Assembly (NCBI RefSeq): GCF_003116035.1
Contig: NZ_LGQW01000015.1
Location: 924,096 to 988,095 of the forward strand
DNA: 64,000 nt
Source: Azospirillum sp. TSH64
GTDB lineage: Bacteria > Pseudomonadota > Alphaproteobacteria > Azospirillales > Azospirillaceae
Direction: 5' to 3'
Part shown: positions 1 through 8,913 of the stretch, piece after piece
Layout: every line of letters begins with the position of its first letter
Position numbering within the stretch: position 1 is the stretch's first letter
Position numbers and translations under genes: made by a program
Notes under the pieces: model-generated
The model's input: only the letters and a program-made list of their open reading frames with translations
The model's database searches: none
What the model was told of the DNA's origin: nothing

Positions 1-1
1 C

Positions 2-697
2 CAGATCATCCACGACACGCTCGACGCCTTCGTCCGCGAGCATCCGGGGCCGCTGCCGCATGACGCGCTCGACCGGCTGATCGCGCTGGGGCGCGAACGG
101 TTCGGCCCGCTGCTGCGCAGCCATCCCGACGTCTGGGCCTTCTGGTGGCCGCGCTTCGAGCGGGTGGCCGGCTGGTTCGTCGATCTGGAGCGCGAGCGCC
201 GCCCCCGTCTCCGCCCGCTGGGAACGGAAGTGCCGGGCCGGCTGGAGCTGTCCGGCCCCGGCGGTCCCTTCGCCCTGACCGCCAAGGCCGACCGCATCGA
301 CCGCGGCCCCGACGGGCTGGTGGTGATCGATTACAAGACCGGCACTCCGCCGAGCGCGCGCGAGATCGAGCTTGGCTTCGCCCCGCAGCTGCCGCTGGAG
401 GCCGCCATCGCCGCGGCCGGCGGCTTCAGCGGGGTGGACAAGGGCGACGTGGCCGAGCTGACCTTCTGGCGCCTGTCCGGCGGCGACCCGGCCGGCGAGG
501 AGAAGCCGGTCAAGGGCGACCCGGCAGCGCTGGGCGAGCAGGCGCGTGCCGGGCTGGAGGCGCTGATCGCGCAGTTCGACGACCCGCAGACGCCTTACCG
601 CTCCCGCCCACGCCCGGCGATGGCGCCGCGCTACACCGACTACGCGCATCTGGCCCGCGTCCAGGAATGGTCGGCGGGCGGCGGGGAGGGGGAATGA
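2..697 (+). CDS. addB: Double-strand break repair protein AddB, C-terminal part (5' end outside window)
   Basis: The reading frame is open from the first bases and ends at TGA 695-697, giving the last 231 residues. AddB is the partner of AddA in the AddAB helicase-nuclease that resects double-strand breaks before RecA loading. The visible part is its RecB-like PD-(D/E)XK nuclease domain: an IHDTLDAF helix near the window start, a predicted beta sheet carrying KADRID, then VVIDYKTG, the D-x-K catalytic strand. It is followed by addA on the same strand, about 175 bases downstream, which is the standard addB-addA order of alphaproteobacteria. The domain identification is firm; only the N-terminal helicase-like part is missing from view. 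Confidence 0.93.
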   Translation, partial: QIIHDTLDAFVREHPGPLPHDALDRLIALGRERFGPLLRSHPDVWAFWWPRFERVAGWFVDLERERRPRLRPLGTEVPGRLELSGPGGPFALTAKADRIDRGPDGLVVIDYKTGTPPSAREIELGFAPQLPLEAAIAAAGGFSGVDKGDVAELTFWRLSGGDPAGEEKPVKGDPAALGEQARAGLEALIAQFDDPQTPYRSRPRPAMAPRYTDYAHLARVQEWSAGGGEGE

Positions 698-722
698 TGG
701 GGTTCGCTCGATTCGGGGACAA

Positions 723-839
723 TCCCCCTCTCCCCCCCGGGGAGAGGGTCGGGGTGAGGGGGACGCATTGCGTGCCTGCCCCAAAGGTCCTGCTACGCAT
801 CCCCCTCACCCTAACCCTCTCCCCGGGGGGGAGAGGGGA
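723..839. repeat. Intergenic inverted repeat pair between addB and addA
   Basis: Two arms of about 40 bases (723-763 and 800-839) are reverse complements with few mismatches. Each arm is itself built around the partial palindrome CCCTCTCCCCCCCGGGGAGA. The pair could form a long hairpin with a loop of about 36 bases. Dispersed repeats of this look (CCCTCTCC...GGAGAGGG) are common between genes in high-GC proteobacteria. A transcript-processing or attenuation role between addB and addA is possible but not shown. Confidence 0.75.
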
Positions 840-872
840 TAAGCGCCTGCTCCGGCACCGGAAGCCCCGTTC

Positions 873-3800
873 ATGACCATGACCGATCTGCCCACCCGCA
901 CCCTGCCGCTCGATCCCAACGTGGCGCAGCGGCGGGCGTCCGATCCGACGGCGTCGGTCTGGGTGGGGGCGTCCGCCGGTTCGGGCAAGACCAAGGTGCT
1001 GACCGACCGGGTGCTGCGGCTGATGCTGTCGGGCACGCCGCCGGCGCGCATCCTCTGCCTGACCTTCACCAAGGCCGCCGCGGCGGAGATGGCGATCCGC
1101 ATCAACCGGACGCTCGGCCTGTGGGCCACCCTGCCCGACGACGCACTGGAGGACCGGCTGGCCGACCTCTGCGGCGAGCGGCCGTCCATCGAGGCGCGGC
1201 TGAACGCAAGGCGGCTGTTCGCCCAGGTGGTGGACTGCCCCGGCGGCATGAAGATCCAGACCATCCACGCCTTCTGCCAGTCGCTGCTGCGCCGCTTCCC
1301 GCTGGAAGCCGAGCTGGCGCCGCATTTCGACGTGATGGACGACCGCACCGCCGATGGGCTGCTGACCGAGGCGCGCGACGCCGTGCTGCATGCCGGCCGC
1401 ACCGAGCCGGACAGCCCGCTCGGCCGCGCCATGGGCCGGCTGACCGGCGAGCTGAATGCCGAGGATTTCGCCGGGCTGCTGGCCGAACTGGCTGGCCAGC
1501 GCGGGCAGGTGGAGAAGCTGTTCGAGCGCTTCCACGGGCTGGACGGGCTGATCGACGCCATCCACGACACGCTGGAGGTGCCGCCCGGCGTGACCGAGGA
1601 AACGATCCTCACCCATGCCTGCCATGACGACCAGTGCGAGCCGCCGGCCCTGCGCGAGGCCTGCCGGGCGCTGTCGGGCGGCAGCGCCAGCGACCAGGAG
1701 CGCGGCATCGCCATCCAGCACTGGCTGGACGCCGCCGACCGCCGGGTGCGCGCCTTCGACGCCTACAGGCGCCTGTTCCTGACCGCGGACGGCAGCCCGC
1801 GCAAGACGCTGATGACCAAGAAGCCGGCCACCGCCTACCCGCAGGCGCTGCTCTCCCTGCAAAAGGAAGCGGAACGGCTGGTCGAGATTTCGGAGCGGGT
1901 GAAGGCCGCCGGGGTCGCCGCCTCGACCACCGCGCTGCTGACGCTGGCGCAGGCGATGCTGGAGGCCTACCGCGAGCGCAAGGCGGCGCGCGCCCTGCTG
2001 GATTACGACGATCTGATCCTGGCGGCCAACCGGCTCTTGAGCGGCAAGGACGGCACGCCGCGGGTGCCCTGGGTGCTCTACAAGCTGGACGGCGGCCTGG
2101 ACCATATCCTGATCGACGAGGCGCAGGACACCAACCCCGACCAGTGGGCCATCGTCGCCTCGCTGGCCGGCGAGTTCTTCGTCGAGCTGGAGGCCGCCGC
2201 CCCCGACGGCAAGATCCGCACCGTCTTCGCGGTGGGTGACGAGAAGCAGTCGATCTTCAGCTTCCAGCGCGCCGATCCCGCCGAATTCGCCCGCATGCGC
2301 CGCCATTTCCAGGACAAGGCGGAGGTGGCGCAGCGGACATGGGCGGGGGTCGATCTCGACATCTCCTTCCGCTCGACGGCGGCGGTGCTGGAGACGGTGG
2401 ACGCCGTCTTCGCGCTCGACCATGCCCGCGACGGCGTGGCCTCGGACGCCAACCCGACCATCCGCCACCGCGCCTTCCGCCGCGGGCAGGCCGGGCTGGT
2501 CGAGCTGTGGCCGCCGGTGAAGCCGGCCGAGACGGTCGAGACGCCGGCCTGGGCGCCGCCGGTGGCGCGCGAGACCGCAGATTCGCCATCCGCCCGCCTC
2601 GCCTCGGTCATCGCCGCGACGGTGCATCGCTGGATCGACGGCGGCGAGACGCTGGAGGCCAAGGGCCGGCCGGTGCAGCCCGGCGACGTGATGGTGCTGG
2701 TGCGCCGCCGCACCGCCTTCGTCACCGAACTGGTCCGCGCGCTGAAGGACCGCGGCGTGCCGGTGGCCGGCGTCGACCGCATGGTGCTGACCGAGCAGCT
2801 CGCCGTCATGGATCTGGTGGCGCTGTCCGACTTCCTGCTGCTGCCCGACGACGACCTGACGCTCGCCACCGTGCTGAAGGGGCCGCTGGTGGGCTTGAGC
2901 GAGGAGGCGCTGTTCCGCGTCGCCCATGGCCGGCGCGGCACGCTGTGGCGCTCGCTGGTGGCGCTGGCGGAGACCGAGCCGGAATTCCGCCCGGCCCGGC
3001 GCTATCTGGGCGACCTGCTGGCACGGACCGACTTCTCGGCTCCCTACGAGCTGTTCGCCGGCCTGCTGAACCGGCCCTGCCCAGCCGACGAACGGTCGGG
3101 ACGGCGCGCGATCCTCAAGCGGCTCGGCCCCGACGCGCAGGATCCGCTGGAGGAGTTCCTGGCCGTCTGCCTCGCCTTCGAGAAGACCGAGCCGCCGTCC
3201 CTGCAGAACTTCCTGGCCTGGCTGGCGGCCAGCGACGCCGAGATCAAGCGCGAGCTGGAGCAGGGCGGCGGCACCGTGCGGATCATGACCGTCCACGGCT
3301 CCAAGGGCTTGCAGGCGCCCATCGTCTTCCTGCCCGACACGCTGGGCAGCCCGACCCAGAGCCCGCCGATCCTGTGGCCGGACGACGACTGCCCGGTGCC
3401 GCTGTTCGCCGCCCGGCGATCCCAGGAGGACGGGCTGTGCGCCGAGGCGCGGGCGCGGGCCAACCGGCGGCGCGACCAGGAATACCGCCGGCTGCTCTAT
3501 GTCGCCCTGACGCGGGCGGAGGACCGGCTCTACATCTGCGGCCACCAGGGCAAGCGCGAGCCGTCCGACGATTGCTGGTACCGGCTGGTCGAGGAGGCGA
3601 TGCGCGACAACGGCGTGCAGCATCCCTTCGACTTCACCGGCCTGTGCCCCGACGGCTGGGCGGGAGAGGGCTGGCGGCTGGTCGGCGCCCAGACCGCCGT
3701 GGTGCCGCGCCATGTCGAGACGGAGGAAAGTGCCGCCGCCGAGCCGCCGCCGCCCTGGATCGGCGAACCGCCGCCGGGCGAGCCGGAGCCGTCGCGGCCG

Positions 3801-4394
3801 CTGACCCCGTCGCGGCCGGACGGCGAGGAGCCGGCGGTGCGCTCGCCGCTAGGCAACGACGACGGCCAGCGCTTCCGCCGCGGCCTGCTGGTCCACCGGC
3901 TGTTGCAGACCCTGCCCAACCTGGCCGAGGCGGCACGGGACGCCGCCTGCCGCCGCTTCCTGGCCCGCCCGGCGCACAAGCTGACGCCGGAGCAGCAGGA
4001 CGCCATCGCGCGGGAGACGCTGGCGGTGCTGAGCCATGCGGAGTTCGCGCATCTGTTCGGCCCCGGCTCGCGGGCGGAGGTGCCGCTGATCGGGGTGGTG
4101 GCGCTCGGCGACGGCAGCCGGGCGCTGGCCGGCCGCATCGATCGGCTGGCGCTGACCGGGGACACGGTGTGGATCGTCGACTACAAGACCAACCGGCCGC
4201 CGCCGCGGGATCTGGAAGACGTTCCAATGGTTTACCGGCGCCAGATGGCGGCCTACCGCGAGGCCCTGCGCGCCGTCTATCCGGGGCGGCGGGTGCGTTG
4301 CGTGCTGTTGTGGACCGACGGTCCCTACACCATGGAGCTGCCGCCCTCGGTGATGGACGCGGCGGCGGCCGGGCTGGGCCCCAGGGTGGGGTGA
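873..4394 (+). CDS. addA: Double-strand break repair helicase AddA
   Basis: This is a 1173-aa UvrD/RecB-superfamily helicase-nuclease, the usual length for alphaproteobacterial AddA. A Walker A motif GASAGSGKT lies at residues 32-40, helicase motif Ia LCLTFTKAAAAEM follows, and the DEAQD box appears in ILIDEAQDTNPDQW. Motif VI (YVALTRAEDRLYI) lies late in the helicase region. The C-terminus carries a second PD-(D/E)XK nuclease site, VWIVDYKTNRPPP. With AddB it forms the end-resecting complex that feeds recombination. The start at 873 could equally be the second ATG at 879; nothing downstream changes. No sign of decay is visible. Confidence 0.95.
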   Translation: MTMTDLPTRTLPLDPNVAQRRASDPTASVWVGASAGSGKTKVLTDRVLRLMLSGTPPARILCLTFTKAAAAEMAIRINRTLGLWATLPDDALEDRLADLCGERPSIEARLNARRLFAQVVDCPGGMKIQTIHAFCQSLLRRFPLEAELAPHFDVMDDRTADGLLTEARDAVLHAGRTEPDSPLGRAMGRLTGELNAEDFAGLLAELAGQRGQVEKLFERFHGLDGLIDAIHDTLEVPPGVTEETILTHACHDDQCEPPALREACRALSGGSASDQERGIAIQHWLDAADRRVRAFDAYRRLFLTADGSPRKTLMTKKPATAYPQALLSLQKEAERLVEISERVKAAGVAASTTALLTLAQAMLEAYRERKAARALLDYDDLILAANRLLSGKDGTPRVPWVLYKLDGGLDHILIDEAQDTNPDQWAIVASLAGEFFVELEAAAPDGKIRTVFAVGDEKQSIFSFQRADPAEFARMRRHFQDKAEVAQRTWAGVDLDISFRSTAAVLETVDAVFALDHARDGVASDANPTIRHRAFRRGQAGLVELWPPVKPAETVETPAWAPPVARETADSPSARLASVIAATVHRWIDGGETLEAKGRPVQPGDVMVLVRRRTAFVTELVRALKDRGVPVAGVDRMVLTEQLAVMDLVALSDFLLLPDDDLTLATVLKGPLVGLSEEALFRVAHGRRGTLWRSLVALAETEPEFRPARRYLGDLLARTDFSAPYELFAGLLNRPCPADERSGRRAILKRLGPDAQDPLEEFLAVCLAFEKTEPPSLQNFLAWLAASDAEIKRELEQGGGTVRIMTVHGSKGLQAPIVFLPDTLGSPTQSPPILWPDDDCPVPLFAARRSQEDGLCAEARARANRRRDQEYRRLLYVALTRAEDRLYICGHQGKREPSDDCWYRLVEEAMRDNGVQHPFDFTGLCPDGWAGEGWRLVGAQTAVVPRHVETEESAAAEPPPPWIGEPPPGEPEPSRPLTPSRPDGEEPAVRSPLGNDDGQRFRRGLLVHRLLQTLPNLAEAARDAACRRFLARPAHKLTPEQQDAIARETLAVLSHAEFAHLFGPGSRAEVPLIGVVALGDGSRALAGRIDRLALTGDTVWIVDYKTNRPPPRDLEDVPMVYRRQMAAYREALRAVYPGRRVRCVLLWTDGPYTMELPPSVMDAAAAGLGPRVG

Positions 4395-4542
4395 GGTGCT
4401 GCCGGCGGCTCACCCGAAAGATGGGGTGACTTGACCGGCCGGGCGCCTCCGCCCTACATTTTGCTCAATTCCACTGACGGGGCGATGGCCGCCGGCCTTC
4501 CACAACCGGTCCGCGGCGCTTCCGAATCCAGCACGAGGTCAC

Positions 4543-4866
4543 ATGAGCACCACCATCAAGGTTACCGACGACAGCTTCGAGCAGGACGTCCTGAAGGCCG
4601 ACGGCCCGGTCCTGGTCGATTTCTGGGCGGAATGGTGCGGCCCCTGCAAGATGATCGCCCCGGCGCTCGACGAGCTGGCCGGCGAGTATGACGGCAAGGT
4701 CACCGTCGCCAAGCTGAACATCGACGAGAACCCCGACACCCCGACCAAGTACGGCGTGCGCGGCATCCCGACGCTGATGCTGTTCAAGGGCGGCAGCGTC
4801 GCCGCCACCAAGATCGGCGCCCTGCCCAAGGGTGCGCTGTTCCAGTGGGTCGACTCGGCGCTGTAA
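4543..4866 (+). CDS. trxA: Thioredoxin 1
   Basis: The 107-aa protein has the classical thioredoxin fold with the active site WCGPC in [11 protein letters not shown] and the cis-proline segment RGIPTLMLF. It reduces protein disulfides in the cytoplasm, including those of ribonucleotide reductase and arsenate reductases of the low-molecular-weight class, one of which is encoded at 20449-20967. A GAGGT ribosome site lies about 6 bases before ATG 4543. It sits about 150 bases after addA and is closed by a strong terminator, so it may be transcribed alone or with addA. Confidence 0.96.
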   Translation: MSTTIKVTDDSFEQDVLKADGPVLVDFWAEWCGPCKMIAPALDELAGEYDGKVTVAKLNIDENPDTPTKYGVRGIPTLMLFKGGSVAATKIGALPKGALFQWVDSAL

Positions 4867-4893
4867 GCGTCCGTCCACAGCGGTTCAGACAGG

Positions 4894-4936
4894 AAAAAGC
4901 CCCGCCCGCGGTCACCGCGGCGGGGCTTTTTCTTTT
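4894..4936. terminator. Bidirectional intrinsic terminator between trxA and the TPR gene
   Basis: A GC-rich stem (AAAAAGCCCCGCC ... GGCGGGGCTTTTT) with an inner CGCGG/CCGCG extension is flanked by A and T runs. It lies 28 bases after the trxA stop and 25 bases after the stop of the convergent TPR gene, so it can serve both strands. Confidence 0.92.
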
Positions 4937-4960
4937 GGAGGCCGTGGGGGGAAGCCCCCC

Positions 4961-5806
4961 TCACTGCACCTTCTTTTCCTTCGCCTTGTCCTTGCCGGCA
5001 TCCCCCGCGACCTCCGCCGTGCGGGCGAGGTTGTCGGCGGCGGCGCGGCCCCAGTCGCTGTCGGGGGCGACGCGGCGGGCCAGCGACCAGTCGTCGCGCG
5101 CAGCCCCCAGATTGCCGCCCAGCGCCTTGACGTTGCCGCGCAGCAGGATCGCCTCCGGGTCGCCGGGCTTCAGCTCCAGCGCCCGGTCGATGTCGGCCAG
5201 CGCCTGCCGGTAGTTGGACAGCGCCTTCTGCGCGCTCGCCCGGTAGAGGTAGGCGTCGGCCCGCTTCGGGTCGCGGGTCAGCGCCGCGTCCAGATCGGCG
5301 ACGGCATCCCAGAAACGCTCGCCCTCCGCACGGGCGAAGGCGCGGTCGATCAGCAGGTCGACGTCGCCCGGCGTCTTGTCGAGGGCGGCGCTGTAGAGCC
5401 GTTCCGCCCGCCCCTGGTCGCCCGCCCGCAGCCACGCCCAGCCGGCACGGCCGAGCAGCGAGGCGGCGGCCCTGGGGTCGTCCTTGCCCAGCGTCGGCAC
5501 CAGCGCCTCCATCTGGGTGCCGGCCGCCTTGAAGTCGCCGGCATGGAACAGCGCCAGCGCCTCGCACAGCTTCGCGGAGTCGCCGCCGCCCTGCTCCTGC
5601 CAGCGCTTGGCATCGGCCCGCGCCCCGTCGGGGTTGGCCTCCGCCTTGGCCGCGCAGGCCTGAAGCTCGCGGTTGCGGTCGAGGGTGGAGGGCGGCCCGG
5701 AGGACGCGGCCTGGGCAGCCGACAGGGGGGCCGGCACGAATGCCGGAGCGGCGGCGAGAAGCCCCAGCGCGAGAGCGCCGGCAAGGTAAGGATTGCGTCG
5801 GGTCAT
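4961..5806 (-). CDS. Exported tetratricopeptide-repeat protein
   Basis: The chosen ATG at 5806 gives 281 aa beginning MTRRNPYLAGALALGLLAAA, a clear Sec signal peptide ending near AQAAS; the longer frame back to 5827 would put charged residues ahead of it. The rest is helical and alanine-rich, with TPR-like units such as RADAYLYRASAQKALSNYRQ and DIDRALELKPGDPEAILLRG. The C-terminal tail is lysine-rich (KDKAKEKKVQ). TPR proteins of this kind act as periplasmic scaffolds; no partner is indicated. It is convergent with trxA and divergent from the epimerase-like gene at 5929. Confidence 0.8.
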   Translation of the reverse strand: MTRRNPYLAGALALGLLAAAPAFVPAPLSAAQAASSGPPSTLDRNRELQACAAKAEANPDGARADAKRWQEQGGGDSAKLCEALALFHAGDFKAAGTQMEALVPTLGKDDPRAAASLLGRAGWAWLRAGDQGRAERLYSAALDKTPGDVDLLIDRAFARAEGERFWDAVADLDAALTRDPKRADAYLYRASAQKALSNYRQALADIDRALELKPGDPEAILLRGNVKALGGNLGAARDDWSLARRVAPDSDWGRAAADNLARTAEVAGDAGKDKAKEKKVQ

Positions 5807-5862
5807 GGTGTCTTTACACTCCGCCATCGCCGGGCGGGGCGCAAGTCCGCAGGCCCGGTCCC

Positions 5863-5892
5863 GGTGTTACACAGTTCGGTGCTACACAGTCC
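5863..5892. repeat. Tandem 15-bp repeat in a divergent intergenic region
   Basis: GGTGTTACACAGTTC is followed directly by GGTGCTACACAGTCC (12 of 15 bases identical). Each copy holds a small inverted repeat, GTG(t/c)tACAC. It lies between the divergent starts at 5806 and 5929, where a regulator site would be expected. No function is known. Confidence 0.55.
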
Positions 5893-5928
5893 GCCGCCCC
5901 TCCGCCGCTCCAACCGGAACCGCCCGCG

Positions 5929-6804
5929 ATGACCGATCCCCGCCTGTTCGTCTTCGGCCTCGGCTACAGCGCCCGCGTCTTCGCCGACCGGCTGCGCGCC
6001 GAAGGCTGGCGCATCGCCGCCACCTGCCGCAGCGAGGAAAAGCGGGCGGAGCTGGAGGCCCAGGGCATCGAGGCCTTCCTGTTCGACCGCGGCCGGCCGC
6101 TGGCCGATGCGAAGGCGGCGCTGGCCGGCACCACCCACCTGCTGGTCAGCATCCCGCCCGACGGCAAGGGCGACCCGGTGCTCGACCAGCATGGCCGCGA
6201 TCTGGCCGACCTGCGCACGCTGGACTGGGCCGGCTATCTGTCCACCACCGGCGTCTATGGCGACACCGGCGGCGAGTGGGTCAGCGAGGCGTCCTGGCTG
6301 AAACCGACCGGCGAGCGCCAGAAGCGGCGGGTCGAGGCGGAGCGCGGCTGGCTGAACCTGTACCGCCAGTATGGCGTGCCGATGCACCTGTTCCGGCTGG
6401 CCGGAATCTACGGCCCCGGCCGCAGCGCCCTCGATTCGGTGCGCGACGGCATCGCCAAGCGGGTCGACAAGCCGGGTCAGGTGTTCTGCCGCATCCATGT
6501 CGACGACATCGCCGGCACGCTGCGGGCGTCGATGGCGCGGCCGACTCTGGGCGCCATCTACAACGTCGCCGACGACCTGCCCAGCCCGTCGCACGAGGTG
6601 GTGGAGTATGCCTGCCGCCTGCTGGGGGTGGAGCCGCCGCCGCTGGTGCCGTTCGACCGGGCGGAGATGTCGCCGATGGCCGCCAGCTTCTACGCCGATT
6701 GCCGCCGGGTGAAGAACGACCGCATCAAGCGCCAGCTCGGCGTCGCCCTGACCTATCCCGACTATCGCGCCGGGCTGGACGCCCAGTTGGCGGCGGGGCT
6801 GTAG
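5929..6804 (+). CDS. NAD(P)-binding epimerase/dehydratase-like SDR protein
   Basis: The 291-aa protein starts MTDPRLFVFGLGYSARVFAD, a Rossmann dinucleotide-binding strand with a GxGxxA pattern, and continues with YLSTTGVYGDTGGEWVSE and LAGIYGPGRSA, the patterns of the extended-SDR (GalE/YeeZ-like) family. The usual YxxxK catalytic pair is not clearly present. The ATG at 5929 is preferred because residues upstream of it in the same frame look non-coding and overlap the tandem repeat. The substrate cannot be told from sequence. It reads away from the TPR gene. Confidence 0.82.
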   Translation: MTDPRLFVFGLGYSARVFADRLRAEGWRIAATCRSEEKRAELEAQGIEAFLFDRGRPLADAKAALAGTTHLLVSIPPDGKGDPVLDQHGRDLADLRTLDWAGYLSTTGVYGDTGGEWVSEASWLKPTGERQKRRVEAERGWLNLYRQYGVPMHLFRLAGIYGPGRSALDSVRDGIAKRVDKPGQVFCRIHVDDIAGTLRASMARPTLGAIYNVADDLPSPSHEVVEYACRLLGVEPPPLVPFDRAEMSPMAASFYADCRRVKNDRIKRQLGVALTYPDYRAGLDAQLAAGL

Positions 6805-6920
6805 CCAAGAAAAAGGGTGGACAGCAAAGCTAAGGTTACAAAGCAATTCTCTGACATATACCGGTAATCATAAGACTTTTCCGAAGACACGCGTGGAATT
6901 GGCAAAAGATATTTAATAAT

Positions 6921-6962
6921 CTCGCGGGATCATAAGCGTCCAGGCGACGATTATCCCGCGAG
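6921..6962 (+). promoter_or_regulatory. Leader hairpin that could mask a Shine-Dalgarno site
   Basis: CTCGCGGGAT (6921-6930) and ATCCCGCGAG (6953-6962) are perfect 10-base reverse complements separated by 22 bases. The right arm runs into AGGTG, the only Shine-Dalgarno-like sequence before the gene at 6974, so folding would sequester it. The whole 6805-6960 leader is much more AT-rich than its surroundings. Confidence 0.6.
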
Positions 6963-6973
6963 GTGTTGTGCGC

Positions 6974-8755
6974 ATGAACAGCACGCCGACGGCCACCCTC
7001 TCCATAGCCTCTCCCGCCGCATCCCCGGCCTCTTCGCCGGGCGGGAGCTGCACCGACGTCACCGCCTTCCGCCGCCAGATGGACGAGGTCGTCGCCCGCA
7101 TCCCCATGCACGCCATCCGGTCGGTGCTGGATGCGGTCGAAGGGACGCCCAGCCCGAACGGCGAACGGGCGCGGCACCTGCGCGATGCGCTGGTCGACCA
7201 TTTCAACCGCCTGCGGCCGATGAAGGCGCGCCGCCTGTTCACCAGCCTGTTCGAGCCCTTCCTAGTCGACGACCCCGTCCTCTACCGCTCGGCCGAGTCG
7301 GTGCCGGCGCTGGTCCAGCGGGTGGACATGGGCGGCATCTGGTCGGCGCTGACCCGCTATGCCTTCCCGGGGCTGGCGGCGGAGGTGCAGAGCCGGCTGG
7401 ACGGCATGGCGCGCGAGGCGATGCTGGATGCCGTGCTGGCCAGCCCCGACGCGATGGCGATGCGCGAGCTGATGCGCAAGGAGGCACTCGACTTCCTCTA
7501 TGCCATGGCCGGCGACCGCAAGCTGACCGACCGGTTCCTGGCCTTGGCGAACGACGAGGCGCTGCACGACGCCGCGCTCCGCACCCAGTATCTCGGCCGC
7601 AAGGCGCCGATCGACAGCGACCTGCTGGGCTTCGTCCGCGCCCTGCTGGAGCACAACGCGGTGCTGGTGCCGCTGACCGAGCGCATGCGCCGCGACATCG
7701 ACGAGATGCGGATGGGGGACATGCAGGGCGCCGGCGACCCCCGTTCCGCCAATCCATCTTTCGCCGCCCCCTCTTCCGCAGAGGTGGACTGCCAGTCGGC
7801 GCTGATGGTCGGCTTCGTCCGCCGGGTGCGCGACCTCGGCCTGCCCTTCCGCGACCAGTCGCAGCTGCTGGCCTGGTTCGCCCCGCTCTATGGGCTGAAC
7901 GTCAAGCGGCGCTACGACGTGTTCCTGCGCCATGTGCGCGAGCATGTCGGGTCGGGGGGACCGGCGGTGCGCGAGTCCCACCCGCTGCTGCGCGCCCTGC
8001 TCTGCCATTTCACCGCCGCCTGCACCACCATCCGCGAGGTGGTGGACGGCATGTTCGGCGACATGGACATCCAGGATGGCGGCGTGCTGTCCGCCCCAGC
8101 CCCGACCCGCGCCCTGCTGCACGAGGCGGTGGAGCGCTTCGACCGGGCGCTAACCGCGCTGTCCGGCACCGGCTTCCTCGCCAGCCGCTCGACCGGCCCG
8201 GCCCTGCGGGCGGAGCTGGCGGCGGTCAGCCGCGAGCTGACCGGCACGGTGATGCCGGCGCTGGCCGCCCGGATGCAGGCGGCGATGGGCGCCCGCCATG
8301 CCCCGGTGCCCGACCATGAGGACATCGTCTGGCTGCTGGAGCTGGTCTGGCGCTGGGGCCGCACCCTCGGCGCCGCCGGCTATGCCAACCCGGAGCTGAA
8401 GTCGCTGCGCCTCTATGCGGTGGAGACCGGCCGCCTCGCCTTCCTCCAGGCGATGAAGGCCGAGCCGCAGGAGAGGCCGGCCCATCGCATGGCCCACATG
8501 CTGCGCATCCGCCGGCTGATGGCGGCGATGGGCGAGACGGTGGATGGCTGGATCAGCCCGGTCAGCCAGGGCCTGCACCGGGTGGTCTACAGCTATCTGG
8601 AGGCCGATGGCGAGATCGCGGCCGACGAATGGGCGGTGATCGACGCCTTCGTCGCCAGCGTGCGCAGCGAGCTGAGCCGGTCCCGCAACTGGCAGAGCGC
8701 CGATTTCGTCGATATTCTGCGCCTGCATGAGGCAAAACGGCGGGGGGAGGCGTGA
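6974..8755 (+). CDS. Protein of unknown function, largely helical, 593 aa
   Basis: The frame can begin at GTG 6968 or ATG 6974; the ATG is better spaced from AGG at 6961-6963. The product has a low-complexity Ser/Pro/Ala start (ATLSIASPAASPASSPGG), then a long, mainly alpha-helical, Arg- and Met-rich body without transmembrane segments, signal peptide or recognisable catalytic motif. Met-Arg pairs such as MAREAMLDAVLASPDAMAMR recur. Codon use matches the core genes around it, so it looks native rather than imported. It lies between an epimerase-like gene and dnaN, both on the same strand, but has its own AT-rich leader. I do not recognise a family. Confidence 0.75.
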   Translation: MNSTPTATLSIASPAASPASSPGGSCTDVTAFRRQMDEVVARIPMHAIRSVLDAVEGTPSPNGERARHLRDALVDHFNRLRPMKARRLFTSLFEPFLVDDPVLYRSAESVPALVQRVDMGGIWSALTRYAFPGLAAEVQSRLDGMAREAMLDAVLASPDAMAMRELMRKEALDFLYAMAGDRKLTDRFLALANDEALHDAALRTQYLGRKAPIDSDLLGFVRALLEHNAVLVPLTERMRRDIDEMRMGDMQGAGDPRSANPSFAAPSSAEVDCQSALMVGFVRRVRDLGLPFRDQSQLLAWFAPLYGLNVKRRYDVFLRHVREHVGSGGPAVRESHPLLRALLCHFTAACTTIREVVDGMFGDMDIQDGGVLSAPAPTRALLHEAVERFDRALTALSGTGFLASRSTGPALRAELAAVSRELTGTVMPALAARMQAAMGARHAPVPDHEDIVWLLELVWRWGRTLGAAGYANPELKSLRLYAVETGRLAFLQAMKAEPQERPAHRMAHMLRIRRLMAAMGETVDGWISPVSQGLHRVVYSYLEADGEIAADEWAVIDAFVASVRSELSRSRNWQSADFVDILRLHEAKRRGEA

Positions 8756-8793
8756 ATCCCCTTCGGCCGAAGGCCTTAGCCGCAACAATTTGG

Positions 8794-8821
8794 TTCGACC
8801 CACCCGTCGATGTGGTATGAT
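8794..8821 (+). promoter_or_regulatory. Likely sigma-70 promoter of dnaN
   Basis: TTCGAC (8794-8799) and TATGAT (8816-8821) are spaced by 16 bases in the gap before dnaN, about 92 bases upstream of its ATG. A perfect 12-base palindrome CTTCGGCCGAAG (8761-8772) lies just upstream. Assigned by eye. Confidence 0.45.
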
Positions 8822-8913
8822 GCGCGCCCGCTCGGGGCGGGACGGCCGGACAACGGCCCGCAACCCCGGTGGCTCCGCAAGAACAGCTCCCCTCCGGCCG
8901 AGACGACGCCAGC

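Noticed and set aside
510-3713. 1067-aa minus-strand frame antisense to addB/addA
   Set aside because: Its sequence is Arg/Gln/Gly-rich low-complexity text mirroring addA codons; high-GC genes give long antisense frames.
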